64,000 bases of DNA, from NCBI RefSeq assembly GCF_000004075.3, contig NC_026659.2:27422272-27486271 (forward strand). Direction: 5' to 3'. Shown piece by piece: positions 11,370 through 24,159 of this stretch. Source of the stretch: Cucumis sativus. Lineage: Eukaryota; Streptophyta; Magnoliopsida; Cucurbitales; Cucurbitaceae. Positions within the stretch are counted from its first letter, which is position 1; every line of letters begins with the position of its first letter. The translations under genes and the position numbers were made by a program. Below the pieces are notes generated by a model. It was not told where the DNA came from and ran no database searches. It saw nothing but the letters and a program-made list of their open reading frames with translations.

Positions 11370-13933
11370 CTACGCCACTCTTACCCCGCTGGGACGTTTT
11401 CCTTCCATGGCATCCTTCTTGTTTCGACAATCGGCACAAAGGAAAGGCCCTTGCCATGGCTTTGAGCTGGTGGAGAAGATGGAACCAGCATGAACAGAGA
11501 TGCCCTCACTGGGAGCAAGATCTACTTGACATACAACACAAGTGAACATGTTTGGTGTCCCATGTCCAGATCCACTCAACTCTACAGTTCCAAGCCTGCA
11601 ACATATGAACATAGTTGTATACCACTTCATCTTTCTAAGAGAGGAATCGTGAAAAAAATTATGGCAAAACAAATTGAATACACTCATGGACAACCAATTC
11701 AATTCAGTAGCGTTTAAGTACATTGCAGTAGGCGGACAGTCGACGTGTGATAGAAGACTTTTATTTGGAGAGTCATTTATGAAACTCAAGTTTACTTATA
11801 TTGTTTCTCCGGCGAGCAACTCGGGATTGCAGGGTAGCGCCAGTTTCTAATCAAATTTGCAATTGACTATCCTCTAGAGGAACTCAAGAGTCAATGGTCT
11901 AGTTTAAATGATCGACTGACTGACTGACTGCTACAGATTGATCTTCGTTGTTCTAGTTTATCACTAATTATATCTCTTTTAACAAGAAAGAATATCGTAT
12001 GGATAAAGAAAAAAGACCCAGAAAGGAAAGACATACCTTTCAGCCAGCATAGCGGAGCCATCTTCGAATAATTCTTCCACAAAACCTATAGCCGAAAGCC
12101 TTTTCGATAACTTATTAGAACTGGGAGACTTTTTCCTAAATAATAGAGATTTCAGTACGCTTTGTTTCTTTGGAAGAGGGGAAGACTGTGCTGAATTATC
12201 AGGAGGGATGATGTCTACAACTATGCAGGTTGTATCATCTTTCAAGCCTCTTGTTCTCAAGGCTTCCTGAAGAGATAATCGTGAAAATGAAACTTCAAAC
12301 CATTGAATTAAGAAGAAAATATGCTGGAAAGTGAAATTCCCAATCACCAAAATGTTGATATGAAAGTTGCTTAAATTACCTTCACAACTTGCCTAGCAGC
12401 AAGCTCTGCCGGTAGTCCACGGCAGGACTTTGCAGCCATATCTGATGATAAGGCATCCCAGATGCCGTCAGAAGCAATTATAAGCCTCCCACCTGCATTT
12501 GGTAACTTTAAAACGAAGAGGTATATTAGAGACGTAGAAAATAGGATTACCAGATACAAAATGACGTAACTTACAATTAGAATAATGTAAATACCTTTAC
12601 TTGTTTCACAAATGGAATTGGAACTATAAATTCTCCAACATCCATGTCTCCAATGGATCGAGAAAGGCATAAGCCTCCTGGCCAACAACGGAGTGGGCCG
12701 ATCTGTAACAATCAAACAAATATACAATTGAAATTAAACAAAGTTCTTTGAATTTATTGAATGCTTTTATTTGACCAACGACTAAAATTGCTTCACCTCA
12801 GCACCGCCAACAATACTTAATCTTCCAATTTCCCCACCGCTTGCAGTCACACGTTCTCTCCTGCATTGACCCGAAAAATCAATTAGCCAGTTAAGAAGAT
12901 GCAACTGAATGAGGATAGTGATGGAATTGATAAGGAAACATACTCTTCAACATTCTCTTCAAGTCGATGATCAACCGTTAAAGCAGAGACAGCACCACCT
13001 TGAGTATCTAAAATACATCGAGAATCGCCAACTGATGCTACTGTTACCGTCCATCCATCGATGATCACAAATGTAGCTGTAGTTCCAGAAGTTTCACCTG
13101 TAAAACATTTATCATAAGCATCAAAGAATAATTAGATAAGACTGTAGAAAGTTTTGCCATTGACAGAGAATAAAATATTCCCAAATGACCAATCGTCGAG
13201 GGCAGTGAACAACTCCCATACCTCTGCTCTGAAACTCCTTGTCTGTCTTCACAAATCCAGCAACCAAAGCTCGTGGTAGAGCTTGAAGCCACTCCTCCTG
13301 CCCGAGACCACGGGGAAGTGCACCCAAGACATGAGTCAACAAATGTTCCCTCGTGAAAATTGCTGCAGCATTTCCATTGTGTCCATCAAATATCTGAAGG
13401 CAGTAGAAGCAAGCAAGTGGTGATCAACATGAAAAACTACACATCAACAGGAAAAGCAAGAGAAAATCCTAATTCCAATGCCCAAGAAAGCCAAATACAC
13501 GAACGTTCATCAGAAGGGGTGATTTGAAAAGGTTTCTCTTAAAATCAAGTGGAGATCTCAAGAACCCATTTGCAGAATCCTCAATCACAAAATCTCGTGT
13601 TCAATCAAGAATTTCCTCGAGAGCAAATGAACCAATTTCTAGAAAATGGCTTTTGTGATGACAAATAACCAAGGCTTTTCATCAAGACTGAGAAACAGAG
13701 AGAGAACTTACAGCAAATACTGAGAAAGTGGATGAAGGGTTCCCAGGAACTCGCTGACAATCAGTTTTCATGAGAAAGTAGTCTTCCCCTTTTCTAGACT
13801 GCGCTGCATTCCCATATCTTACAGTCGGTTTCTCCAATCTCTCACTCCTCACCTCTTTACTAATCAAAGCAGCAAGAGGCACCAGATTGTGATGACGATG
13901 ATTATGATGACGTCTTCCTTCTCTGGAAGCCAT
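11370..13933 (-). CDS. Protein phosphatase 2C with C-terminal zinc-binding-like tail (At1g47380 type)
   Basis: Eight exons: 13933-13712, 13393-13222, 13097-12944, 12860-12797, 12702-12595, 12505-12380, 12266-12037, 11595-11370. All are GT-AG and sum to 433 codons plus stop; the Arabidopsis relative is 428 residues. ATG 13933 is used, because the codon two positions upstream is GTG. Metal-binding PP2C motifs are present: KKGED-like RKGEDYF, IFDGHNG at the exon 1-2 join, SVGDSRCIL, DHRLEENVEERERVTASGG, CLSRSIGDMD, LIIASDGIWDAL and RGLKDDTTCIVVDI. It should dephosphorylate Ser/Thr residues with Mg or Mn. The last exon adds a Cys-rich tail (CVVCQVDLAPSEG, FLCADCRNKKDAMEGKR) that is typical of this small subgroup and resembles a CxxC metal site. 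The biological substrate is unknown to me. Confidence 0.93.
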
Positions 13934-16900
13934 TGACACCCGAAAAAGAACTCCCTTCCTCAGGCCTTATGGCCCAATATTTTGATCTAACCGACAACCC
14001 CACAAGAATTGTTGAGACCAAAATTCTCCCTCAACTCGAAATACCCAGTTAAAACCCCAGTTTCTCCTAAACCTCACTAGAAATCAGTATAATGGGGTTT
14101 GTAAATAATCAGAGAAGAAAGATCCAAACAGACAAAGAAAGAAGAAGAATGTGAATTACACTCCAGAATGTCTTGCGGCTTGTCGCAAAAAGTCAAAGAA
14201 CAGATCTGATTAAGAGAAAGAAATCAAGACGTAAAGAAAAGGGAAACGCGTAAAGATGAGAAGTGATGAACTGTAAAAAGATTTATAAATCTAAAACCTG
14301 AAAGTTCTTAAGAAATTGAAGAGATCCCTACAAAGATACTTCCATTAAAATAAAAGAATTAAGAGATTTTAGGCAGAACCCATGTCAGCTTCTCAACATT
14401 TTCCTCCGCCAAACCCCAAACCGACTCTCTTAAATTTCACTACCCTTTGTTGGGTATGGAATATGGAAATTTTTGCAGATACTCAAAATGGTTTCTTTTC
14501 TTTTTCATTGCAACTTCATGAAGTCTAATAATTTATATCTTAACTGGGAAAGTGATGGAGAAAGTGGCTTTGCTGTAAAAGCAATAGAAACATTTCTGAT
14601 TAGTTCTCTCTCATCAAAAAGTCAGTTTCCCTTCCCAATTTCTCTTATCATCATCCATAACTCTGTTGAAGACAGTGAAAATTGAAAGACCCATTAAAAA
14701 GTTCTTAATGATTCCAAATTTGGTTTTGTGTTCTAACACAGGGTTGGTTTACCAGAAATGAAGACAAAGTTTGAATGAAAGATTAATGCTAATGGAGTTC
14801 ATGACGTTTCCTTTCAATTTTAATATTCGAATCATAACATTCATGAATATTTTTTTCCTCAATCATTTGATTTCAACATTATTTGAGCACTCATCAAATA
14901 TTCTTAAAAAATTTAATTTTTTTTCTCTCTTTTTATTAAGTTCTACATAATATAATCACAACCCTTTCTAACTTATACATACTACAATTCATTGTTTTCT
15001 TCCCTATTAAGAAAAAAAAAATTAAAACTTGATCGTTTTTTTAATTTATTCTCTTTAATTTTAACAAACAACATTTAAATAACCACCAAAGTTTTACCAG
15101 CACTATAATTCCAATCTATTAAAAGTATTATCCTTAGTAAGTTAGAAAAGTGACCAATTGACATGATTCTTTATTGTTTGTACTAAAAAAAATTGATTAT
15201 AAACAAAGTTAAATTACATAATAATTACTAAAACTATAGAATGGATTGAAGAAATAATATTTGAAAGAAGAAAAAGGGAAACTTTTTTTTTTTTATCTTT
15301 TTTGATGTATGGCTGACCTTTTTAGCTTTTGCACGTGGGATGATGAGGGTACAAATTGTTGACACAATGATGAACCCTTTTTAATTTAGTAATTATTATG
15401 TAATTTCATTTTTCTTTCTTTTCTTTTTGTAGTGTTTAAAATTTTTTAATTTAGAGAGAAGTTTAAAACGTGTTTTAGCTTAATTAAACAAACTTCATAA
15501 CTATTGTTTTCACTTAACCTTCATTGATAGTATAGAAATATAAATTCTTAAAATTAGTTTATAATGAAAATCACTAAAATGTATTTTAAAAAGGTTTAGA
15601 GAAAAGGCATTTAATTGCATGGTAACGTGAAAAAGCTGACACGTGTGAGAGGAAAAAGTGAGAATGTTTTTTTCTTTCTTTCTTATATGATGACTTGGCA
15701 ATGATGTGGAAATCTCAAACACTTAGCTAACCACATGGCCACTTCCACTCCTACGTAATTTAATACTCTATTAATTCCTAAACAATATTTTCTTAAACAA
15801 CATAACAATAATTAACTTCATAAACATATTCTATAGACTTCTTAACTTTGGAATAAGAAACAAACAACAAAATCGATAATTTCAATACACACCGACTATG
15901 ACATACTCAATGAAATAAATCTTAATTCTATGTATAACTGTGGCATTACCCTATCAATTTTGTTAATACAAAGATAATATAGATATAAGACTTTAAGAAA
16001 TGGAGTCTGATTAAAGTAAAAAAATGTTTTGGTTATACTTAATTATGGAGCCAACATTGTCAAAAGTGGGATTTGGTTGAATAGGTAAAAGTAAACAAAT
16101 AATGAATGAAAAAGAGTCACAAGTTACGAGAAGTGATAGGTGTGATTAAGAACGTGGATAGATTGTTTATTTTCTTTAATTTACATTGGAATTAGGTAAA
16201 ATCAGAGTAATTATTTTCTTATAAAAAATGGTTTTGGATTTAATAATTAATCATATCAAACCATTTCATTAATTAATTAGATTAGCATGTGATGGTCTAA
16301 TACATATACCCTAATAATTGCCTCAATTGCATGCAAATTCTAGCCTCTTATTGAGGGTTTCTCTTTCTCTATTCAATGGTATCCAATGCTAAATAATCAC
16401 ATATTCAAATTAATCAACAAATCACCCGTTATTATTCCATTTGAAATTAATCATAAGTGTCAATTTCTTATGTATACGAATGAAAGTCTACAATTATATT
16501 ATAGTCCCAATATATGTAGTAAAATTTGGTACAATTGTGATCATTACCTTAGAACTATACTTTTATTTGGTCGAAATGCTTGGGATGACGTGACTATTAA
16601 CAAATATAAGAATAACTACGGATGGATACGGAAATAGCTCAAAACAAGTTTTAATAGTTTAATATGTTAAGAAGAATATATAGATATATATGTGTGGATG
16701 AGAGTTTTGGGAGTTGATATAGAAAAGGACTTGAAAGGTAAAGAGATTATGTTAAAAAATGAAAGCAGCAATGACCAACTCATTGCAAATTTTGGCCTTT
16801 CATTTTTCTTCTCTATTCATTATCCCTTAGGACCACATGACTCTTCATATCCTCTATTTTCCATCTTCAACTTAGGGGATGAAGAATCAATCAATCAACT

Positions 16901-17967
16901 TTTAATATAATGTTTTGTTCTTTAATAAATAAATTGTTTTAATTATTTGATTCTTCAATATGTATATATATAATTAACATGAGACAGAAAATAATTAAAG
17001 TAATATCTTAAAAACAAACCAACAACTAATCAAATTCTAAAAAATCCAAAGTCAAAATTACACTCAACTAAGATATAATATAATGTTTTTTGTTTTTCTT
17101 TCTTTACAGTGAATGTGGACATCAGTAGTTATAAATTACATCAATTAATCAACAACATTTCACCAAACATAGATCTTTCTAGATTCCCAAGTTTTAAAGG
17201 TATTAACGTATGGTGAGATGTGACAAAGTCGATAATACTATACCATATTGAATATGGATTCTCCATCATCCATCATTTTCTAACCTATTCGAATAAATTC
17301 ACTTGTAAGAAAGGGGTGAAGGAAGAAAGAAAGAAAGAAAGAAACAAAAACTATATATAGAAAAGGTAGAAAGTCTCCATCTTAATGTTCAAAATTAATT
17401 AAAAGTGAAAACAAAATCTCATTAATGTCTAATTGACTTGAGAGTGGACTCCCAAAGAAAAAAAAAAAAAAACAAGAGGAGTTTTTCTTCCTAACTGTAA
17501 TGTTTTGAAAATATAGGAAGCATAGATATTATTTTCCATAATGTATTTATCAAGTGGATTAAATAAATTAAATTCCAAAACTTAGGACCAATCTATAAGA
17601 ATACAACAAACATAAAAGTTAAAATTGAAGACAATAAAAAAATGTACAAGATTGGTCCCTTCTGTCATTCTATGTGAGGAATGGTTCTTTATAACATTGG
17701 GCTGACAGTCCCATACAAAAATGCAAAGCCCAATATCTAACTAAAGAAAAAAAAAAAGTGTATAAACATTGGTTTCTACAGCTGAATGATTTTCAATCAT
17801 TTTTATTTACATTCCCTACCCTGAATGTATGTAGGTTACAAAAAAAAAACCATTCACAGATGCATAATAATGTGTTAAATATGTAAGGAGGGCAGTGATT
17901 TATTTCTTTCCTACACCCTAATAATATGAACTTCTAACATTAAACTGAAAAGAGAAGAAAAAAAGAA
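13934..17967. other. Intergenic, AT-rich; PP2C promoter and receptor-kinase 3' flank
   Basis: The first 450 bp should be the PP2C leader and promoter. A GACACGTGTG box is at about 15639. A GAAA microsatellite lies at 17325-17344. Short ORFs at 16386-16910 have no recognisable motif and AT-driven codon use. About the last 300 bp are probably the 3' UTR of receptor kinase A. Confidence 0.5.
17325..17344. repeat. GAAA microsatellite
   Basis: A short run of about five GAAA units, imperfect at its left end, in intergenic DNA. Confidence 0.7.
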
Positions 17968-20495
17968 TTAGGACTTAGATGATATTGAAGTTGAAGCACT
18001 AACAAATGAAGTTGAGCTTATCCATTTATCAGCAACAGAAGTAGGGGACAACAACTGCTGCGTTTTGTTCTTCAACAATTGAATCTCATCATACTCTGGA
18101 GAAGGAGTTGGATTATAGCTCTTCAACAATGCACTGTTATCTAGCAAATTCTCACTTTCTTCCCCATTCTCAATCCTCTTCAAAGTTTCTAAGGCTTCTT
18201 CCATTGTAGGTCTTCTTTCCTTGTCTTGCTGCAGACATAGAAAAGCTAGCCAGGCCACTCCCATTATCATCCGTCTAACGTTTTCATCCGATTGATACCC
18301 AAGGCATGGATCGACCAGCTCGTCAATTTCCTGTCTTAGAATTTTGTTCACAGCTAAGTTAGACAAGTTAATCTCATGTCGATGCCTTGTTATATCAACA
18401 GCTGGCATTGACGAAATAAGCTCGATTAATACGACGCCGAAACTATAAACATCACTCTTGGTTGTAAGCTGATAACACTGGTAATACTCGGGATCCACAT
18501 AACCAGGGGTCCCTTGAGGAGCAGTTGAGACATGACTAACATCGTTTGGGAACCATCTAGAGAGCCCAAAATCAGCAACTTTGACAGAGAAATTATTATC
18601 TAAGAGAATATTAGTAGTCTTCACATCACGATGAATGATATCCGAAGCATGGAGATAAACTAAAGCACTTGCTGTTTCAATGGCAATGTTCATCCGAATA
18701 GGCCATGTAAGCAAGCTAGAACTTGCCTGTTCTCCATGGAGATGATCAGCAACAGTGCCATTTGGAATAAATTCATAAACGAGGAGAAGTTCCCGACTGC
18801 GTTTTGAAGTACATCCATAAAGGGAGACGAGATTTCTATGGCGAAAGCGGGAGAGAATTTTAACCTCATTCATGAATTGCTCTACTCGTCTATAGTTATG
18901 TTGATAAAGACGTTTCACAGCAACTTCCCGGCCATCATGGAGTTTGCCTAGTTGAGTGAAAAATCAAGGTTGTCGACCATAAGTTTCTTACGGATTTATT
19001 TAATATGCTCCGTCAAACAAAATTCGACAAATACAAGTACAGCAAAAAGGGTGTTTTTACTTTACCGTGGTACACGGTTCCAAAACCACCATCACCAAGT
19101 TCTTTATCACGATCAAATTTGTTAGTGGCCGTCTCGAGTTCGGTATATGAGAAAACAGGGACTTCAAAGCACACACCACCACCATCATCTACGTCAAATT
19201 TTGAGTAGGGTTCACAAGATATATTCCTTGTTAGGATATTCGGAGCAGGCCGCCTTCTTCTGCGGTACCAAAGAGCAAATAATAACAAAAGCAAAATTAC
19301 ACCTGAGAATCCAGCACCTGGAGACAAAAGGGAGGGGGAACATGAGTCAAGAGTTTTGATCAATTCGACAAACAACTAGAGAATAACAAGCGTAAATAAA
19401 GTTAGTGCATGTGGGCGGTGGGGAGATCACACGCAGTGTCTATCGACTTCAACCAAATTTAATAACAAATTAAAACTTCTGAAAGAAAGTTACCCACCTA
19501 GTGCAATCTTCAATTTCTTAAGTTGATCTGCAATAGCAATGAAAAAGAGTGGTGTTAGTTTCAAACGAATAACCATTCTTCGTAGAATAATCCAGCGTTT
19601 GTTCTCAGGAGTACATATCATACACAAGAACACACTTCAAAAAGACATCTGAAAAATCAATACCAATTTTCAGTAAAAATAGGAGGAAACAGAGAAGGAG
19701 AAATGAAGTACAAAGTAGGAAATTGTGACACACAGAGAAGCCGCAAAACCTAATCTAAATAATTCAAAGTACCGTCTACTGGACTTCTGCACAAAGGTCA
19801 ATACCTTTTCTACTTTTTGTGTTTTCACCTTCACAAACGAAGTATCCTGGGGTATCCGAGCATTGGCCTCCTCTATGAAAACATTGTTGACAAGGAATGG
19901 ATATGGTTACTTGAAGTTGGAAATCAGAAGTAAACACAACAATTGAGTTATTGGGACCAACGGGGCGAACTGGAACAACAAATTTAGACTTGGAAGTGAG
20001 ACAGTTGGGTGAAGCACTAGTGTTGAGGTATGTGTAGTAATCAGGGCAATTAAATGAACTGATGAAAAGAGGTAAAGCGTCTTTAGGTTTTTCTGTACAA
20101 TAATACATAGTAAGATTGTTATCTGTGGATAAAGAAGACAAAGAAGATATTGGAAGAGCTAGATCATCGAGAATAGTGCAATTGCGAGCATTTATTCGCT
20201 TCCGAAGTTCTTGGTCATTGATATGGATGACATTGGCCTGAGAAATGGTAGTAACATCAAACCATAATTCTTTTCCACGATTGAGCTGGATTTTAGGCTG
20301 TCCCGAGCAGTTTTTAACTGTGTAAAATCCACAATCAGTCAGCGACATATTGTTAAAAGGGAATCCTATGAGGCCCAGATTTCCACATTCGAAGGGCGTG
20401 CAAATTGGATGAACGTATCTGGTATCATTCCAAGCCAACGAAAGTGCCACTAGATGAGAGAGAACAAAGGACAAAACGAAACAGAATGACGCCAT
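17968..20495 (-). CDS. LRK10-like receptor kinase A (RD kinase, LRK10L-1 type)
   Basis: Four exons: 20495-19805, 19527-19498 (30 nt), 19317-19066, 18947-17968; all GT-AG, phases agree, 650 residues. Exon 1 has a signal peptide (MASFCFVLSFVLSHLVALSLA) and a Cys-rich galacturonan-binding type ectodomain (CGNLGLIGFPF, FNCPDYY, CQQCFHRGGQC), suggesting a cell-wall-facing receptor. Exon 3 starts with the membrane helix (GVILLLLLFALWY, followed by a run of arginines). The kinase has VAVK lysine, IIHRDVKTTNILL, ADFGLS and GTPGYVDPEY, so it is an RD kinase predicted to be active. Exon 1 must splice at AAAAG|GTATTG; later cut points run into stops. The ectodomain is nearly identical to that of gene B at 24.2-26.4 kb, whose kinase is of another subclass. 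In Arabidopsis, relatives act in ABA and defence signalling. Confidence 0.9.
19945..20452 (-). repeat. Near-identical ectodomain tract, copy A
   Basis: About 508 bp that match 25802-26309 with only two base differences that I can see. Sequence on both sides is more diverged (about 12 differences in the adjoining 140 bp of exon). The length is the same in both copies. Best read as a gene-conversion tract. Confidence 0.8.
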
Positions 20496-22013
20496 ATAGA
20501 ATTCAGTATTCGTATTACCAGGGAAAATAAACCCACCTCGAATCCCAAATCTACCTCTCAGAACTGTTTATGATATCTAGGGTTTCCAGCCAGGTAGGGA
20601 AATCTTCATGAAACTGGACGAAAAGAGAATAAAAATCAAGGTGGGGGCATCCTCCAGAAATTTACAACGCAGTCTATGGGAAAATACGGTTCGATGAAAT
20701 GGAGAAATCCAATATACGCTCAATTGACCAGCCATTACAACGACTTGACTCTTTGACTCTTCATAATCTATATTTGAACAGTCAAAATTGAGGCGATAAT
20801 TAAATGAAGGCTCTTCGTCATCTGTTGCATAACGCTACCCAAACTTAAGCAACTTCAATATCCATCTATCGTTCTCCATGGTCAGAAGTCTTCGCCCAAA
20901 ATCAACCGACGGCACGACAAAGTCAGATATTAGTTGTAGAAAAAGAGAGGATGGTGAATAATAGCACGCGTCTATGACTGAAATTTTCGAACATCACAAA
21001 ATAGAGAAACGTAAGATGACCAGAGTGTTAATAGTGTGAATGGGAAGAAGAAAACTGAATAATCATCTTCTTGGTCGATGAAGAAATTACGGAGCTTCAG
21101 ATGAAACGACGCCGTTCTCTCCGTATCTTCGCCGGTGAAAGTGATAGAAGAAGAAGAGTGGGTTTCACAAATATATTCAAAGGTCTAATCATCACAGGTA
21201 CTGACCTTTATAGTTTATTGTTACATAGGCCTTCTTTTGTTGTTTTCTCATCCAAAGGGAAACATTTGTAGAGACCCAACTTTGTGTTGTTTTTAGATCG
21301 AAAGAGAATAAATTGATACATTTAAAATTTACAAAATGTTTGCATCTTATTTTCTCTATGGATGTTCAATAAAGTTGGGAGGAGAAAGGAGAAAAGAGAA
21401 GTGTAATAATGAATGAGTGACGACGTGTTTGTATTAAATTCCATAAATGGGAAGACAACTTGCCCTTAGTGTCCACATTTACCCCGGGGGTTCCCACATA
21501 GACATACCCACTTGCTCTTAATAGAAACTTTATGATTATTTTGTCAATACCCTTTGCCCTAATCCCAATGTAAACCAAATCCACCCACCCATATCTTATA
21601 ATACTTCACATGTTTTTGTTTAGGAGAGAAGGGTTGAAGTATTAGTCAATTTTCAAGTTTTATGGATACAAACACTAAGTAATGTTTTTGTCAACTTTTT
21701 TTTTTTATTTTAGGTTATTTTCCTTTATTCTAACTAAATATTTTTATCAACCCACACGAATCAAAAAACATAAAGCATACTAAAAGAAATAAAATCCTTT
21801 TCATCTCATATCAAAATACGATGTCACAAAACCTTTGTTTAATAGGTATTAGAGTTGAACATTTGTAAGTACCTCATGTTGTAAACAAGTGTGAAGTGTT
21901 TTTCTAGATATTAGAAATTTTATGCAATAAAGCAAAGATGAAAGTTTAATATATTTGAGTAAATCGTTTTTAGTTGGGGATAAATGAAGCAGAGAAATGG
22001 ATGGAAGACGGAA
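20496..22013. other. Spacer between receptor kinase A and the orphan ectodomain exon
   Basis: The first 250 bp resemble the 5' flank of gene B (for instance the stretch near 20533-20575 against 26390-26432), so the duplication included the promoter-proximal region. No kinase-coding sequence is present here. The remaining 1.2 kb is AT-rich without a gene; it would be intron if the orphan exon splices onto gene A. Confidence 0.6.
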
Positions 22014-22592
22014 CTAACCCGGCGGAGTACAGTGAAAGGCATGAGGCCGATCAGGACAATAACACTTGAAAAAATGAGTCGACTCATCAAATCCACAGTA
22101 CCCACCACTTTTGTTACAAAATTTACACTCTCCGGCCGTCCATTCCACTATCAACCCATTTCTCTCCGCCTCATCCCGGCTTTCCTCTCCGTCGCAAATG
22201 CGGTCCTGTCCGTCGCCGAGGCTGAACCGTTCGTTTGCCAAAACGGAGAGGTTCCGAATCAAAGAACTACACTCAGCCGCTGATGAAACAGCGTGGTCGG
22301 AGAGGCGGAGGGAGTGTTCTTCGTATGAAATACTGCGGACGGAGAAATCCCTGCCGGCGAGATTAAGGATCGGGTGGCCGTTTTGATGACATTTCAGCTG
22401 AAATCCCGGGTACCCACAAAACGACTGTTGGCGATTTTGGATGTAAAATGGGTATTGAATTGTTTGATTGTCGCCGCAGGTCATCGGCTGGCGGCAGTCC
22501 TCGAAGTGGAAGTCGACGGCAGCAGAGGGGGTGGATTTATCCGGGAAGAGGAGAAGGAGAATGAAAATGAAGATGGGGAGATTGGACACCAT
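22014..22592 (-). CDS. Orphan LRK10-like/WAK-type ectodomain exon without its own kinase
   Basis: One open frame of 192 codons with signal peptide (MVSNLPIFIFILLLLF) and a cysteine-patterned galacturonan-binding ectodomain: CGDNQTIQYPFYI, FCGYPGFQLKC, RNLSVLANERFSL, then the C-terminal module RNGLIVEWTAGEC and YCGFDESTHFFKCYCPDRP. Compared with the family, about 70-80 residues seem to be missing between the two modules, in frame. No kinase or membrane helix follows before gene A. The end (CCGG|GTTAGT, exon end 22019) is a usable donor in phase 1, the same phase as gene A's exon 1; joined to gene A exons 2-4 it would make a 611-residue receptor. So it is either an alternative first exon of gene A, a short secreted protein, or a decaying fragment. 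Confidence 0.6.
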   Translation of the reverse strand: MVSNLPIFIFILLLLFPDKSTPSAAVDFHFEDCRQPMTCGDNQTIQYPFYIQNRQQSFCGYPGFQLKCHQNGHPILNLAGRDFSVRSISYEEHSLRLSDHAVSSAAECSSLIRNLSVLANERFSLGDGQDRICDGEESRDEAERNGLIVEWTAGECKFCNKSGGYCGFDESTHFFKCYCPDRPHAFHCTPPG

Positions 22593-24159
22593 CTGGGTTT
22601 AGAAGATAAGAGAAGAAACAAATTTGAGGGAAAACAGAGAGGATTTGATTGAAGTTTGAGGGATTTGGGGGTGTGAATTGTGGGTGGAGTTGAAGAACTA
22701 GTGGGTAATGTTGTGTCTAAGTTAATTGAATTTCAGAGTATGTGTGCCTCAAATCATAGACCGTTGAATTTCTGTATAGTTTCATCAAATCCACATCCAC
22801 ATCCTACACATTTTCGTTTCTTTTTGTGTATATTGTTTGACTCTTTGACTTTCATGTGCTCATTTAACAAGTGCTTTTATTCAATAAGTCTTTGTGTTTC
22901 TTGTCAACCGACCTTAATTTAATTGTATGCTTAATTAACATGTCATTATGTTAATATTATGGGGTTTCTTGCATTGAATCCTCTCATTTCAATTGGACTA
23001 AAAAAAGTCTTCATCTTATGTTTCCTTTCTTCTAATAATCCATCTCTAGTATCTTCTTATCCTTAAACCTCCTATGTGAGTGTGCCACGTGACGCTTATT
23101 ATTACTGTTTTGTAAAATGTTTTTCTTTGTGTTTTAGAGTAGAAGATAAGTATGTTATTAGTTGCAACTTAGGATAGGTTTTTTTAAGTTTGTGCATCAA
23201 AAAGAGGTGATTAAGGCATTGAATCGACCTACCAAATGATAGTAATTTTGTTGAACTTACTGAGGGAGCTCCACCTAGAGACAGACAACCTATACGAGAT
23301 TTAAGAGTCAAAACGTATTAAGTCCATTTTTTTTTTCTCCCCTTACTATTCTCTCTTCCTCTTTGATTGTCCATCTTCCCTCTACTTTCATAAACGTGAA
23401 AAACAGATCGAAACTACCATAATCAATATCATTCTTTGATGAATTGGAGGAGCAGAGTCAAACAGAGAGATCAGTATTGATATCAAGCATATTTGGTCAA
23501 TACCCAATCGAGTACAACCATGTTGTCGTCTTTTCTTTTTTACTCAGCCACACCCACAAAAAGTAAAGCATGGGTTTTAGAAAGAAAGATAGAACAAATA
23601 TTGAGATTTTTTCATCATATAATAATTATACGCTTACACCTCACGCCTCCACTACTTTTGGGGCCATCAACATCCATAATTCCAAAGGGCTTTGGCCTCT
23701 TTCTGCTCAATTATTGACATTCTTTATGCTTTCAAAACAAAAAACTTTCTAAAACCAAAGTAGAAATTCACTCCCCCAGTGTCACATTCTGGGTAAAGCA
23801 TATTTCCTGGAGATTGTTTGTTTTAATGGCAGAAAATGAAGGGTAGGGAACAGAGAGAAGGGAGGGGAAGGAAAAAACTTGGGTGTAGTCACTGCAGGTT
23901 GCACGACTGCATCCATTGAAAAAATAGCAAGTTCTCGTTTTTGTTTTTGCTTTTTTTGTTGGAAAATATTTTCTTCTACAAAAAAATCTAGGATCTGTAT
24001 CGTTGGATGATACATGATTAAATTCAACAAAATCTAATTTTACTATATCAACTAATAATATTGGTTTGGTTGCTATATAAAACTATAGACTTCTGCTCTA
24101 TTGAACTTTCCTTAATATAAGTACAGGCAAGAAGAGGCAGCAAAAGACATTATACTTAA
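22593..24159. other. Intergenic between orphan exon and gene B
   Basis: Contains the putative promoter of the orphan exon and the 3' flank of gene B. A CCACGTGAC box is near 23091. Short ORFs on both strands lack motifs. Nothing else recognised. Confidence 0.5.

Noticed and set aside
19776-19804. Extending gene A exon 1 to the end of its ORF
   Set aside because: Every later donor leads to a stop in the next exons; only AAAAG|GTATTG keeps the frame through the kinase.
21071-21271. Plus-strand ORF rich in Arg near the receptor cluster
   Set aside because: It starts from a non-ATG codon, has no motif and no splice partners.
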